From Xenophilus azovorans DSM 13620 (lineage in GTDB: Bacteria; Pseudomonadota; Gammaproteobacteria; Burkholderiales; Burkholderiaceae_C): DNA of 64,000 nucleotides. The notes beneath the pieces are model-generated. The model was not told where the DNA came from, ran no database searches, and saw only the letters and a program-made list of their open reading frames with translations. The stretch covers positions 217,567 to 281,566 of the forward strand of contig NZ_KN050766.1 in NCBI RefSeq assembly GCF_000745855.1, given 5' to 3'. A program made the translations under genes and the position numbers. This document shows positions 34,392 to 42,794 of the stretch, one piece after another; position 1 is the stretch's first letter; every line of letters starts with the position of its first letter.

Positions 34392-35327
34392 ATGGACAAT
34401 TCCCGCATGAGCAAATTCCAAGTCGACGAGATCGTGGCGGCGCTGCGCGAGGTGCGCCACGGATGGCGCCACTCGCAGCAGCGGGCGCTGACGGAAGGGG
34501 AGCGGCAGCTTCCCTCCCGGGAGGTGGTGGCCGGCATGGTCGAGGCGCTGACCGGAGCCCTGTTCCCGATGCGGCTCGGCCCGTCCGACCTGCGCCAGGA
34601 GAGCGAGGACTTCTACGTCGCCCACACCCTCGACACCGTGCTCCACCAGCTGCACACGCAGGCCGTGCTGGAGCTGCGGCACGAGCGGCGCCACGAGACG
34701 GTGGACCTGGCGCAGATCGAGGAGGAGGCCGCGCGCCGCGTGCGCGAGTTCGCGGCCCGGCTGCCGGCCGTGCGCACGCTGCTGGACACCGACGTGATGG
34801 CCGCCTACCAGGGCGACCCGGCCGCGCGCAGCGTGGACGAGGTGCTGCTGTGCTACCCCGGCGTGCAGGCGATGATCCACCACCGCATCGCGCACCCGCT
34901 GTACGAGCTGGGCCTGACGCTGCTGGCGCGCATGGTGGCCGAGCGCGCGCATGCGCAGACCGGCATCGACATCCACCCCGGCGCCACCATCGGCCCCGGC
35001 TTCTTCATGGACCACGGCACCGGCATCGTGATCGGCGAGACGGCCGTGATCGGCCAGCGCGTGCGCCTGTACCAGCAGGTGACGCTGGGCGCCAAGCGCT
35101 TCCCGACCGACGCCGACGGCAACCTGCAGAAGGGCCTGCCGCGCCACCCGGTGGTGGAGGACGACGTGGTGATCTACGCCGGCGCCACCATCCTCGGGCG
35201 CGTGACGCTGGGCAAGGGCGCCACCATCGGCGGCAATGTGTGGATCACCGACGACGTGCCGCCCGGCGCCAGCATCACGCAGGCCAGCCTGCAGAAGGCG
35301 AAAGGCGGCCGCCCCGGCGACTGCTGA
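34392..35327 (+). CDS. cysE: Serine O-acetyltransferase
   Basis: CysE makes O-acetylserine from serine and acetyl-CoA, the carbon acceptor for sulfide in cysteine synthesis. The 311-residue protein has a helical N-terminal half and a left-handed beta-helix from about residue 190, with hexapeptide repeats and catalytic residues in DIHPGATIGPGFFMDHGTG. QKGLPRHPVVEDDVVIYAGA is also typical. An ATG at 34407 is an alternative start. It links to the sulfur genes of the window functionally, not by operon. Confidence 0.9.
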   Translation: MDNSRMSKFQVDEIVAALREVRHGWRHSQQRALTEGERQLPSREVVAGMVEALTGALFPMRLGPSDLRQESEDFYVAHTLDTVLHQLHTQAVLELRHERRHETVDLAQIEEEAARRVREFAARLPAVRTLLDTDVMAAYQGDPAARSVDEVLLCYPGVQAMIHHRIAHPLYELGLTLLARMVAERAHAQTGIDIHPGATIGPGFFMDHGTGIVIGETAVIGQRVRLYQQVTLGAKRFPTDADGNLQKGLPRHPVVEDDVVIYAGATILGRVTLGKGATIGGNVWITDDVPPGASITQASLQKAKGGRPGDC

Positions 35328-35357
35328 AGCTTCCATCCGCGCCGCCGGCTGACAGAC

Positions 35358-35394
35358 GGCCCGCTCCGGGCCCCGGATGCTGGCGGGGTTTTCC
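35358..35394 (+). terminator. Possible rho-independent terminator after cysE
   Basis: GGCCCG (35358-35363) pairs with CGGGCC (35367-35372) around a 3-base loop. An overlapping alternative stem CCCCG...CGGGG ends directly in GGTTTTCC. It lies 30 bases after the cysE stop codon. The T-run is short, so termination efficiency is uncertain. Confidence 0.4.
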
Positions 35395-35424
35395 GTTCCC
35401 ACCCGATCAGGAGTTGAATCCGCC

Positions 35425-35979
35425 ATGAGCCAGTACCGCATCGCCGTCCTCGTGGGCAGCATCCGCCAGGAGTCCTTCAACCGCAAGCTCGCCCTCGCGC
35501 TGGCGCACCTGGCGCCCGAGGACTTCACCTTCGAGCACCTGCGCATCGACGACCTGCCCCTGTACAACCAGGATCTGGACGGCAAGCAGCCGGCGGTGGT
35601 GCAGGCGTTCAAGGGCGAGATCGCCAAGGCGCAGGGCCTGCTGTTCGTCACGCCCGAGTACAACCGCTCGCTCCCCGGCGTGCTGAAGAACGCCATCGAC
35701 CAGGGCTCGCGCCCCTACGGCCAGAGCGCCTGGGCCGGCAAGCCGGCGGGCGTGATCGGCGTGTCGGTCGGCGCCATCGGCACGGCGCTGGCGCAGCAGC
35801 ACCTGCGCAACATCCTGGCCTACCTCGACGTGCCCACGATGGGCCAGCCCGAGGCCTTCATCCAGAACAAGGACGACCTGTTCGACGACAAGGGCCACAT
35901 CGGCAACGAGGCGACGAAGAAGTTCCTGCAGGCCTGGGTCGACAAGTACGTCGCCTGGGTCAAGCGGCACAACGGCTGA
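35425..35979 (+). CDS. NAD(P)H-dependent FMN (quinone/chromate-type) reductase
   Basis: The 184-residue flavodoxin-like protein starts AVLVGSIRQESFNRKLALAL, the FMN phosphate loop. It contains TPEYNRSLPGVLKNAIDQGSR, diagnostic of the ChrR/YieF/AzoR-like NADPH-dependent FMN reductase family. These two-electron reductases act on quinones, chromate or azo dyes and protect against oxidative stress. It differs from SsuE in the window and from AzoR at 54848. Start ATG follows AGGAG. Confidence 0.88.
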   Translation: MSQYRIAVLVGSIRQESFNRKLALALAHLAPEDFTFEHLRIDDLPLYNQDLDGKQPAVVQAFKGEIAKAQGLLFVTPEYNRSLPGVLKNAIDQGSRPYGQSAWAGKPAGVIGVSVGAIGTALAQQHLRNILAYLDVPTMGQPEAFIQNKDDLFDDKGHIGNEATKKFLQAWVDKYVAWVKRHNG

Positions 35980-35996
35980 GCGCCGCCCGCCCCTGG

Positions 35997-37829
35997 TCAG
36001 GGGTGGCCGTCCACCCGCATCTGGAAGAGGAAGTAGGGCGGAATGCAGGCGCCCGCCGCGTCTTCCCCTGACTGCGCGCAGACATAGTCGTCGCGGCAGG
36101 CCTGCGTGGCCGAGCAGCGCCGCAACTGCCCCGGGCGCGTATGCGACAGGCACTGCGCGAAGGGCTGCCGCTGCGCCAGGCAGCGGTTGAAGTCGTCCAG
36201 CACGGCGATCCGGCCGCACACGCCGTCGGCCGCGCCCGGCTCGCAGCGGCCGGAGCACATGCCGCCCGGGAAACCCACCGACGTGCGCTCGCACACCGCG
36301 TCCGCGCCGCAGGACCGGCGCGGCGAGAGCAGGGCGCGGTCCTCGCGCGGGTCGGCGCGCGGCGCGATGCGCGACGGCTCGCACAGGCCGCCCACCGCCG
36401 GCGCCTCGGGCATGCATACCCCCACGGTGCCGTCGTGGCTGGGCCCGCCCTCGGCCTGGCAGCGCAGGCCGCCGGCACAGCGCCAGCCTGCGAAGCCCGG
36501 GTCGCCCAGGCCGCAGGCGGCGCCGAAGGCGCCTTCCGGGCCGCCGCCTTCGGCCGGCGGCCGGAAGGCGTCCGCCGTGCCCTCGGCCAGCGTGCGCCGC
36601 AGGTAGACGGCGCGGCGTGCCAGTTCGTCCTGCACGTGGGGCGAATGCGCCACCGCCAGCGCATTGCCGGCCGTGAAGCCGCGGGTGAGGCCGGGCCGGT
36701 CCTCGCCGAGCAGGTGGAAGCCGGCCACGGCGCGGCTCTGGTGGCAGCCCGCGCAACTCAGGTCGTCGAGGCGGCGCAGCACGGCGGCCGGCGATCCGAG
36801 GGTGTGCGAACCCGGCACGGCCTGCCACTCCGTGGGCCGGAAGACCTGCGCGAAGGGGCGGTTGCCCCGCCGCGCCAGCCCGCGCGGCGTCACCGAGCGG
36901 ACCTCGGTGGCGAGGAAGCGCTCGGGGATGCGCAGCGTGCCCGCATCCAGGGCCTGCCGCTGCGCGGGCTGCCCGAGCCAGCGCAGCAGTTCGGCGCGCA
37001 GGGCCGGATCCGCACGCAGGCGCTTCACGTCGGGCGTGTTCTCCAGCGGCCCGGCCACGTAGCGGCCGGCGCCGGCGTCCCAGCGGAAGGCGCGCAGCAC
37101 GTATTCGGCATGGCCGCCCAGGTCGGGCCGCACGCCCGAGGGCCAGCGCACGCTCTGCAGGTTCACCGCGACCTGCGCGATGCGCTCGCGCGCCAGCCGC
37201 GGCGGGGCGAGCGGCCCGTCGGCGGAGAGCAGCCAGCGGCCCAGGGCAGCGCCCGCGAGGCCGGGCGGCGGCGTCCAGCGGCGGGCCGCCGCGGCGCAGC
37301 TGCCGGCGGCGTCCGGCGCGTCGCCGCGCAGTTCCACGCTCAGCGTCATCGGCAGGCGCGACTGCATGGCCGGCGTGCGGTAGGCGAGGCGGTAGACCAG
37401 GCGCGCCTCGCCGCAGGCGCCGTCGTGGAAGGGGCGGCGGTCCATGCGGTTGGCGACGCCTACCAGCTCGAAGTAGGCGTCGGGGCTTTCCAGCCAGCGC
37501 ACGTCGAACAGCCGGTGCGTGTAGCGCGCCACGCCCACGCCCGCCTGCGGATCGCCCCGGCCGGTGGTGTGCACGGCCTCGGCCAGCGGGCGGCGCAGGT
37601 CGTTCCACGCGCGCGAGGTGGCCAGCGCCCGGTTGTCGCGCACGCCGTCGGCGCCGGGCGCCACGCCGAACCAGCGCGCGAAGCCGGCGCCTTCGCGCTC
37701 GGCGGCCTGCAGCGCGGCGGGGTCGGTCAGCAGCAGCAGGGGCTGCGCCGCCGCGTGCGCGGCGGCGGCGCCGAGGCAGCCGAGCACGGCGGCGGCGAGC
37801 CGGCGGCGGAGGGATGCGGCGAATCTCAT
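35997..37829 (-). CDS. Exported Cys-rich protein with a single haem c motif, unknown
   Basis: The 610-residue protein has a signal peptide (LAAAVLGCLGAAAAHAAAQ). The N-terminal 340 residues match no family I know. A haem attachment motif C359-x-x-C362-H363 (CAGCHQS) follows. The C-terminal 170 residues carry about twenty cysteines in clusters such as CGLGDPGF...CAGGLRC, CERTSVGFPGGMCSGRC and CSATQACRDDYVCAQ, like small disulfide-rich domains seen in myxobacterial exported proteins. It is probably periplasmic or surface exposed and disulfide rich. An ATG at 37847 is a possible longer start. It converges on the FMN reductase gene. Confidence 0.65.
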   Translation of the reverse strand: MRFAASLRRRLAAAVLGCLGAAAAHAAAQPLLLLTDPAALQAAEREGAGFARWFGVAPGADGVRDNRALATSRAWNDLRRPLAEAVHTTGRGDPQAGVGVARYTHRLFDVRWLESPDAYFELVGVANRMDRRPFHDGACGEARLVYRLAYRTPAMQSRLPMTLSVELRGDAPDAAGSCAAAARRWTPPPGLAGAALGRWLLSADGPLAPPRLARERIAQVAVNLQSVRWPSGVRPDLGGHAEYVLRAFRWDAGAGRYVAGPLENTPDVKRLRADPALRAELLRWLGQPAQRQALDAGTLRIPERFLATEVRSVTPRGLARRGNRPFAQVFRPTEWQAVPGSHTLGSPAAVLRRLDDLSCAGCHQSRAVAGFHLLGEDRPGLTRGFTAGNALAVAHSPHVQDELARRAVYLRRTLAEGTADAFRPPAEGGGPEGAFGAACGLGDPGFAGWRCAGGLRCQAEGGPSHDGTVGVCMPEAPAVGGLCEPSRIAPRADPREDRALLSPRRSCGADAVCERTSVGFPGGMCSGRCEPGAADGVCGRIAVLDDFNRCLAQRQPFAQCLSHTRPGQLRRCSATQACRDDYVCAQSGEDAAGACIPPYFLFQMRVDGHP

Positions 37830-37901
37830 GGAGCGGGCAGGGCGCATGGGCGGGCGGCGGGGGCACAATGCCGCGGCAGCAATTGTGTCGAACGAGGTGC
37901 C

Positions 37902-39245
37902 ATGTTGTCTGAACAGGAAGACGCGCAAGTCCAACAGTGTGATGTGCTGGTGATCGGCGGCGGGCCGGGCGGCTCGACCATCGCCACCATGCTGGCGCGG
38001 CAGGGCCGCCAGGTGGTGGTGCTGGAAAAGGACCACCACCCGCGCTTTCACATCGGCGAATCGCTGCTGCCCGGCAACGGCGAGCTGTTCGACCGGCTCG
38101 GCGTGCGCGAGGCGGTGGACCGCATCGGCATGCCGAAGTACGGCATCGAGTTCGTGCCGCCGGACCTGCCCTACAACAGCGTGGTCGAGTTCGGCGATGG
38201 ACTGGACCCGAGCAAGGGCGAGGCCTGGCAGGTGCGCCGCTCCGAGCTGGACGAACTGCTGTTCCGCCACGCCCAGCGCGAGGGCGCCGTCGCGCTGGAA
38301 GGCGCGCGGGTGCGCGAGGTGGACTTCGACGCCGAGGGCGCCACCGTGCGCGCCGTGCTGGACGACGGCAGCCGGCGCACCTGGCGCACGCGCTTCGTGG
38401 TCGACGCCAGCGGGCGCGACACGCTGCTGGCCAACAAGCTCAAGGCCAAGAACAAGAACCCGAAGCACAACAGCACGGCCATCTTCGGCCACTTCCGCAA
38501 TGCGCGCCGGCTGGAAGGCCGGCAGGAGGGCCACATCACCATCTGCTGGTTCGAGCACGGCTGGTTCTGGTTCATCCCCCTGGCCGACGGCACCACCAGC
38601 GTGGGCGCGGTGTGCTGGTCGTACTACCTCAAGGGCCGCGACAAGCCGATGAAGGACTTCTTCTTCGACACCATCGCGCTGGTGCCGCTGCTGGAGGAGC
38701 GCCTGAAGGACGCCGAGCTGGTCGACGACATGGTGCACGCCACCGGCAACTTCTCGTACGCCGCCACCCACGCCACCGGCGAGCGCTACCTGATGGTGGG
38801 CGATGCCTTCACCTTCATCGACCCGATGTTCTCCACCGGCGTGTACCTGGCGATGCGCAGCGCGCTGGAGGGCGCCGAGGTGGTGGCCGCCGCGCTGGAC
38901 CGGCCGGCCGAGCTGCCGGCCGTGCGGGCGCGCTACGAGAAGATGATGCGCAAGGTGCCGGGCAAGTACTCGTGGTTCATCTACCGCGTGACCAACCCGA
39001 CCATCCGCGACATGTTCATGCACCCGCGCAACGTGTTCAACATCAAGCGCGGCCTGCTCTCGCTGCTGGCGGCCGACCTGGCACCCAAGCCCGGCTTCGC
39101 CCGCTCGGTGTTCATGTTCAAGCTCGTCTACTACTTCATCTCGGTGACGAACTGGCGCCGCACCTACGCCGGCTGGAGGCGGCGCGGCCTGAACGCCGCC
39201 GACCACGGGCCGCTGCGGGGCGAGACGGTGATGAAGGCGGAGTGA
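37902..39245 (+). CDS. FAD-dependent halogenase-like oxidoreductase
   Basis: The 447-residue flavoprotein belongs to the tryptophan-halogenase/geranylgeranyl-reductase-like group. It has the FAD motif GGGPGG (19-24), GESLLP (52-57), the halogenase signature W221-F-W-F-I-P226 and the second FAD motif MVGDAFTFIDPMFSTGV. The active lysine of flavin halogenases (K79 in PrnA) aligns near N59/G60/E61, where there is no lysine. Halogenation is therefore doubtful, and a monooxygenase or reductase is more likely. A LysR gene follows after 10 bases. Confidence 0.8.
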   Translation: MLSEQEDAQVQQCDVLVIGGGPGGSTIATMLARQGRQVVVLEKDHHPRFHIGESLLPGNGELFDRLGVREAVDRIGMPKYGIEFVPPDLPYNSVVEFGDGLDPSKGEAWQVRRSELDELLFRHAQREGAVALEGARVREVDFDAEGATVRAVLDDGSRRTWRTRFVVDASGRDTLLANKLKAKNKNPKHNSTAIFGHFRNARRLEGRQEGHITICWFEHGWFWFIPLADGTTSVGAVCWSYYLKGRDKPMKDFFFDTIALVPLLEERLKDAELVDDMVHATGNFSYAATHATGERYLMVGDAFTFIDPMFSTGVYLAMRSALEGAEVVAAALDRPAELPAVRARYEKMMRKVPGKYSWFIYRVTNPTIRDMFMHPRNVFNIKRGLLSLLAADLAPKPGFARSVFMFKLVYYFISVTNWRRTYAGWRRRGLNAADHGPLRGETVMKAE

Positions 39246-39255
39246 GCGGCGCCCG

Positions 39256-40170
39256 ATGGCCATGCACTTCGACCTCGTGGACCTTCGCCTGATGGTCCAC
39301 ATCGCCGATGCCAACAGCATGACGCGCGGCGCGGAGCTCTCCTTCATCTCGCTGCCCGCGGCCAGCACCCGCATCAAGAACCTCGAGGAGAGCATCGGCA
39401 CCAAGCTGCTCTACCGCACCAGCCAGGGCGTGACGCTCACGCCGCCGGGCCAGGCCTTCGTGACCCACGCGCGCGCGGTGCTCGGCCAGATCGAGCACCT
39501 GCGCGGCGACATGCAGGAGTACGTGCGGGGCATCAAGGGCCACGTGCGGGTGTTCGCCAACACCACCTCGCTGAGCGAGTACCTGCCGCCGGTGCTGCGG
39601 CACTTCCTGCGCGGCAACCCGGACGTGAACATCGACCTGCGCGAGCGCCTGTCGCACGACATCGTGCGCGCCGTGACCGAGGGGCAGACCGACATCGGCA
39701 TCGTCGCCGGCCTGGTGCGCACCGAGAACCTGGAGACGCTGCCCTACCGGCGCGACCGCCTGGTGCTGGTGGTGCCGAGCGGCCATGCGCTGGACGGGCA
39801 GGCGCAGGTCGATTTCGCCGACACGCTGGAGCTGGACCACGTGGGGCTGCACGAGTCCAGCGCGATCCACGCCTTCCTGCGCCACGCCAGCGACCAGCTG
39901 CACAGGCCGATCAAGCAGCGCATCCAGGTCGGCAACTTCGAGACCGCCTGCCGGATGATCGAGTCCGGCGTCGGCGTGGGCGTGCTGCCCGAGTCGGCTG
40001 CCAGCCGCCACGCGCACGCGATGGACATCGGCCTCGTGCCGCTGTCCGACGCCTGGTCGATGCGCGAGATGCAGATCTGCGTGCGCAGCCTGGAGGCGCT
40101 GCCGTCCTTCGCGCAGGAGCTGGTCGACCTGCTGGTGGCCGACGCGCAGGGGCGGTTGAAGCTGGAGTGA
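39256..40170 (+). CDS. LysR family transcriptional regulator
   Basis: The 304-residue regulator has an atypical N-terminal helix-turn-helix (MVHIADANSMTRGAELSFIS, then SLPAASTRIKNLEESIG) and an effector domain from about residue 95. It is 10 bases after the flavoprotein gene on the same strand and faces the CoA-ester catabolic clusters across about 250 bases of repeats. It may control either. The effector is unknown. Confidence 0.82.
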   Translation: MAMHFDLVDLRLMVHIADANSMTRGAELSFISLPAASTRIKNLEESIGTKLLYRTSQGVTLTPPGQAFVTHARAVLGQIEHLRGDMQEYVRGIKGHVRVFANTTSLSEYLPPVLRHFLRGNPDVNIDLRERLSHDIVRAVTEGQTDIGIVAGLVRTENLETLPYRRDRLVLVVPSGHALDGQAQVDFADTLELDHVGLHESSAIHAFLRHASDQLHRPIKQRIQVGNFETACRMIESGVGVGVLPESAASRHAHAMDIGLVPLSDAWSMREMQICVRSLEALPSFAQELVDLLVADAQGRLKLE

Positions 40171-40177
40171 AGTGCTT

Positions 40178-40244
40178 CAAAAAAGAGAGCGCCTAGCGCC
40201 CGTCACGCAAGGGTTTCAGGCGTTTTTCATTTGAAACGGCCCCT
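40178..40244. repeat. Comamonadaceae-type dispersed intergenic repeat
   Basis: The stretch CTTCAAAAAAGAGAGCGCC, then TAGCGCCCGTCACGCAAGG and a CATTTGAAAC end, resembles a repeat I know from intergenic regions of Acidovorax and related genomes. Its ends are roughly complementary (CTTCAAAA with TTTGAAAC). It is AT-rich at both ends and could form a hairpin that ends the LysR transcript. A genome-wide search would settle it. Confidence 0.45.
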
Positions 40245-40305
40245 GGGTGGGCGCAAGGTGCTCACCTTTTTGTAGCGGCCCGTTGCCGCATTCAAGATCC
40301 CCAAA

Positions 40306-40365
40306 CCGTTCACGCTGAGCTTGTCGAAGCGCGTCACCCGGCTTCGACAGGCTCAGCCCGAACGG
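40306..40365. repeat. 60-base inverted-repeat (REP-like) element, copy 2
   Basis: This 60-base block is the reverse complement of the element at 219-278 with one base changed. Its arms are 40306-40329 and 40342-40365, with the same 12-base spacer. Another partial copy of its end, CCTGAACGGTGGGTGGG, follows near 40383. It lies between the convergent LysR and acyl-CoA dehydrogenase genes, where a bidirectional terminator would fit. Confidence 0.8.
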
Positions 40366-40421
40366 TGGGTGTGGGCATCAGCCTGAACGGTGGGTGGGCG
40401 ATGAGACGGTGCCGGTGAAGC

Positions 40422-41579
40422 TCAGCCCCCGCGCGCCTCCCGCACCATGTTGCGCGCGATGATCACCTGCTGGATCTGCGTCGTCCCCTCATACAGCCTG
40501 AACAGCCGCACGTCGCGGTAGAAGCGCTCGATGCCGAACTCCGCCAGGTAGCCCGAGCCGCCCAGGATCTGCACCGCGCGGTCGGCCACGCGGCCCGCCA
40601 TCTCGGTGGCGAACATCTTGCAGCACGAGGCCTCGGTCGAGACGTTGAGGCCCTCGTCGCGCCGGCGCGCGGCGTCGACCACCATGCACTCCGCAGCGTA
40701 CAGCTCGGCCTGGCTGTCGGCCAGCATCGCCTGCACCAGCTGGAACTCGCAGATCGGCTGGCCGAACTGTTTGCGCTCCAGTGCGTAGGCCAGCGCGTCG
40801 CGCAGGATGCGCCGGGCCACGCCCACGCTCACCGCCGCGATGTGGATGCGGCCCTTGTCGAGCACCTTCATCGCTGTCTTGAAACCCCGGCCTTCCTTGC
40901 CGCCGATCAGGTTGGCCGCCGGCACGCGCACGTTGTCGAAGAACACGTCGCAGGTGTGGGCGCCGCGCTGGCCCATCTTCACGTCGTTCCTGCCGAAGCT
41001 GATGCCGGGACTCTTCGCGTCGACGATGAAGGCCGAGACGCCGCCGGCGCCCTTGCTGGCCGGGTCGGTGCGCGCCATCAGCGTGAACATGCCGGCATGC
41101 GGCGCGTTGGTGATGAAGCGCTTGCTGCCGTTGACGACGTAGTGGTCGCCGTCGCGCACGGCGGTGGTGCGCAGCGAGGCCGCGTCGGAGCCGGCCTCGG
41201 GCTCGGTGAGCGCGAAGGAGGCGATGACCTCGCCGGTGGCCAGGCGCGGCAGCCAGTCGCGCTGCTGCTCGGGCGTGCCGTCCATCAGGATGCCCTGCGA
41301 GCCGATGCCCACCGTGGTGCCGATGACGGAGCGGAAGGCGGGCGAGGTCTGGCACAGCTCGAAGAGCACGCGCACCTCTTCCTCCATCGTCAGTTCCAGC
41401 CCGCCGTGCTGCTCGGGAATGGTCATGCCGAACAGGCCCAGCGCGCGCATCTCCTGCACGATCGATTCGGGGATCTCGTCGGTCTCGGCCACCTCGTTCT
41501 CGGCCGGTACCAGGCGCTCGCGCACGAAGCGGCGCACGCTGTCGAGCAGGGCGTCGAGGATCTGCGGGTCGCGGATCAT
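40422..41579 (-). CDS. Acyl-CoA dehydrogenase
   Basis: The 385-residue flavoenzyme oxidises an acyl-CoA to the 2,3-enoyl-CoA and passes electrons to ETF. Three domains are evident: an N-terminal helical region, a middle beta domain with FALTEPEAGSDAASL, and a C-terminal helical domain with the catalytic glutamate in LYEGTTQIQQ. It therefore has the canonical active-site base. It is the last gene of the minus-strand catabolic block, 12 bases after the thiolase-fold gene. Substrate chain length is not readable. Confidence 0.92.
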   Translation of the reverse strand: MIRDPQILDALLDSVRRFVRERLVPAENEVAETDEIPESIVQEMRALGLFGMTIPEQHGGLELTMEEEVRVLFELCQTSPAFRSVIGTTVGIGSQGILMDGTPEQQRDWLPRLATGEVIASFALTEPEAGSDAASLRTTAVRDGDHYVVNGSKRFITNAPHAGMFTLMARTDPASKGAGGVSAFIVDAKSPGISFGRNDVKMGQRGAHTCDVFFDNVRVPAANLIGGKEGRGFKTAMKVLDKGRIHIAAVSVGVARRILRDALAYALERKQFGQPICEFQLVQAMLADSQAELYAAECMVVDAARRRDEGLNVSTEASCCKMFATEMAGRVADRAVQILGGSGYLAEFGIERFYRDVRLFRLYEGTTQIQQVIIARNMVREARGG

Positions 41580-41591
41580 GGCTGTGTCTCC

Positions 41592-42794
41592 TCAGAGGGC
41601 GTCGGCGGTGCCGAGGACGGCGGTGGACTGGCTCGACAGCGTGCCGCCGTTGCCGTGGACCACGGCCGTGCGGTGGCGCGCGAGCTGGCGCTGCCCGGCC
41701 TGGCCGCGCAGCTGCCGCACCGCCTCGATCAGCGCGAAGATGCCGTACATGCCCGGGTGCACGCACGACAGGCCGCCGCCGTTGGTGTTGACGGCCAGCC
41801 GCCCGCCCGGCGCGATGCCGCCGCCCTGCACGAAGGCGCCGCCTTCGCCCTTGGCGCAGAAGCCGAGGTCTTCCAGGAACAGCAGGGTGTTGATGGTGAA
41901 GGCGTCGTAGACCTGCGCCATGTCCATGTCGGCTGCCGCCATGCCTGCCATGGCGAAGGCCTGGGCCCCCGACTGCGCGGCGGCGGTGGTCGTCAGGTCG
42001 GGCATGCATGAGATCTGGCGGTGCCAGACCGCTGTGGCGTTGCCCAGCACGTAGACGGGCAGCTGCGGCAGGTCGCGCGCGCGGTCGGCGCGCACCAGCA
42101 CGATGGCGCCGCCGCCGTCGGTGACCAGGCAGCAGTCGCGCACGCCCAGCGGGCTGGCGACGGGGCGGGCGGCGAGCACGTCGTCGATGGTGAGCGGGTC
42201 GCGCATGAAGGCCTCGGGGTTCTTCTGCGCCCAGGCGCGCGCGGCCACCGCCACCTCGGCGAGCTGCTCGCGGGTGGTGCCGAACTCGTGCATGTGCCGC
42301 GCCGCTGCCAGTGCGTAGGCGGTGACGGGCAGCACCGGCTCGTAGGGGAATTCATAGGGCTGCGGGTCCAGGACGCGGCGTGCGGCCTGGGTTTCCCGGC
42401 GTCCGAAGGTGGCCGAGCGCTGAGCGCTGCCGTAGCAGACCAGCACCGCGCGGCACTGGCCGGCTTCGAGCGCGCGCAGCGCCGGCAGCAGGTGGGCGAC
42501 GAAGCTGCTGCCGCCGACCATCGTGCCGTCGACGTACGTCGGGTTGATGCCGAGGTGCTCGATCACCGGCATCACCCACATGCTGGAGGCGACGCTGCAG
42601 GTGGCGATGCCGTCGATGTCCTGCATCGTCAGGCCGGCATCGGCCACCGCCGCCTGCGCGGCGCGCGCCAGCAGCGTCATGTCGTCCATGCCGGGCGCCT
42701 CGCCGCAGCCGTAGGTGGCGGCGCCGGCGATGGCCGCTCGCCCGCGCAGCGGGCGGTTGACGGCGGCGGCGTCGAGGGCCGAGCGGGGGATCAT
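41592..42794 (-). CDS. Thiolase-fold lipid-transfer/aldolase-type protein
   Basis: This 400-residue protein belongs to the SCP2-type thiolase group. The usual nucleophilic cysteine position (CxS motif) reads GGSSF (94-98), so a classical Claisen thiolase reaction is unlikely. The C-terminal motif is NTNGGGLSCVHPGMYG. In steroid catabolism, similar Cys-less proteins (Ltp2) form retro-aldolases with a DUF35 partner. Here a DUF35 protein is encoded immediately upstream, and the stop/start codons overlap (ATGA). An aldol cleavage of a side-chain acyl-CoA is my inference. Confidence 0.8.
   Translation of the reverse strand: MIPRSALDAAAVNRPLRGRAAIAGAATYGCGEAPGMDDMTLLARAAQAAVADAGLTMQDIDGIATCSVASSMWVMPVIEHLGINPTYVDGTMVGGSSFVAHLLPALRALEAGQCRAVLVCYGSAQRSATFGRRETQAARRVLDPQPYEFPYEPVLPVTAYALAAARHMHEFGTTREQLAEVAVAARAWAQKNPEAFMRDPLTIDDVLAARPVASPLGVRDCCLVTDGGGAIVLVRADRARDLPQLPVYVLGNATAVWHRQISCMPDLTTTAAAQSGAQAFAMAGMAAADMDMAQVYDAFTINTLLFLEDLGFCAKGEGGAFVQGGGIAPGGRLAVNTNGGGLSCVHPGMYGIFALIEAVRQLRGQAGQRQLARHRTAVVHGNGGTLSSQSTAVLGTADAL

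Noticed and set aside
32235-35696. Very long minus-strand frame suggesting a 1153-residue fusion ending in the amino-acid receptor
   Set aside because: Only the part from the ATG at 33272 has a signal peptide and family motifs. The upstream part is antisense to rhtA and cysE and is arginine/alanine-rich noise.
37902-39245. Halogenated natural-product gene cluster around the halogenase-like gene
   Set aside because: No polyketide, peptide synthetase or tailoring genes lie nearby, and the catalytic lysine appears absent.
41592-42794. Calling the thiolase-fold gene an acetyl-CoA acetyltransferase
   Set aside because: The nucleophilic cysteine is missing at the usual position, so the name would overstate what the sequence supports.
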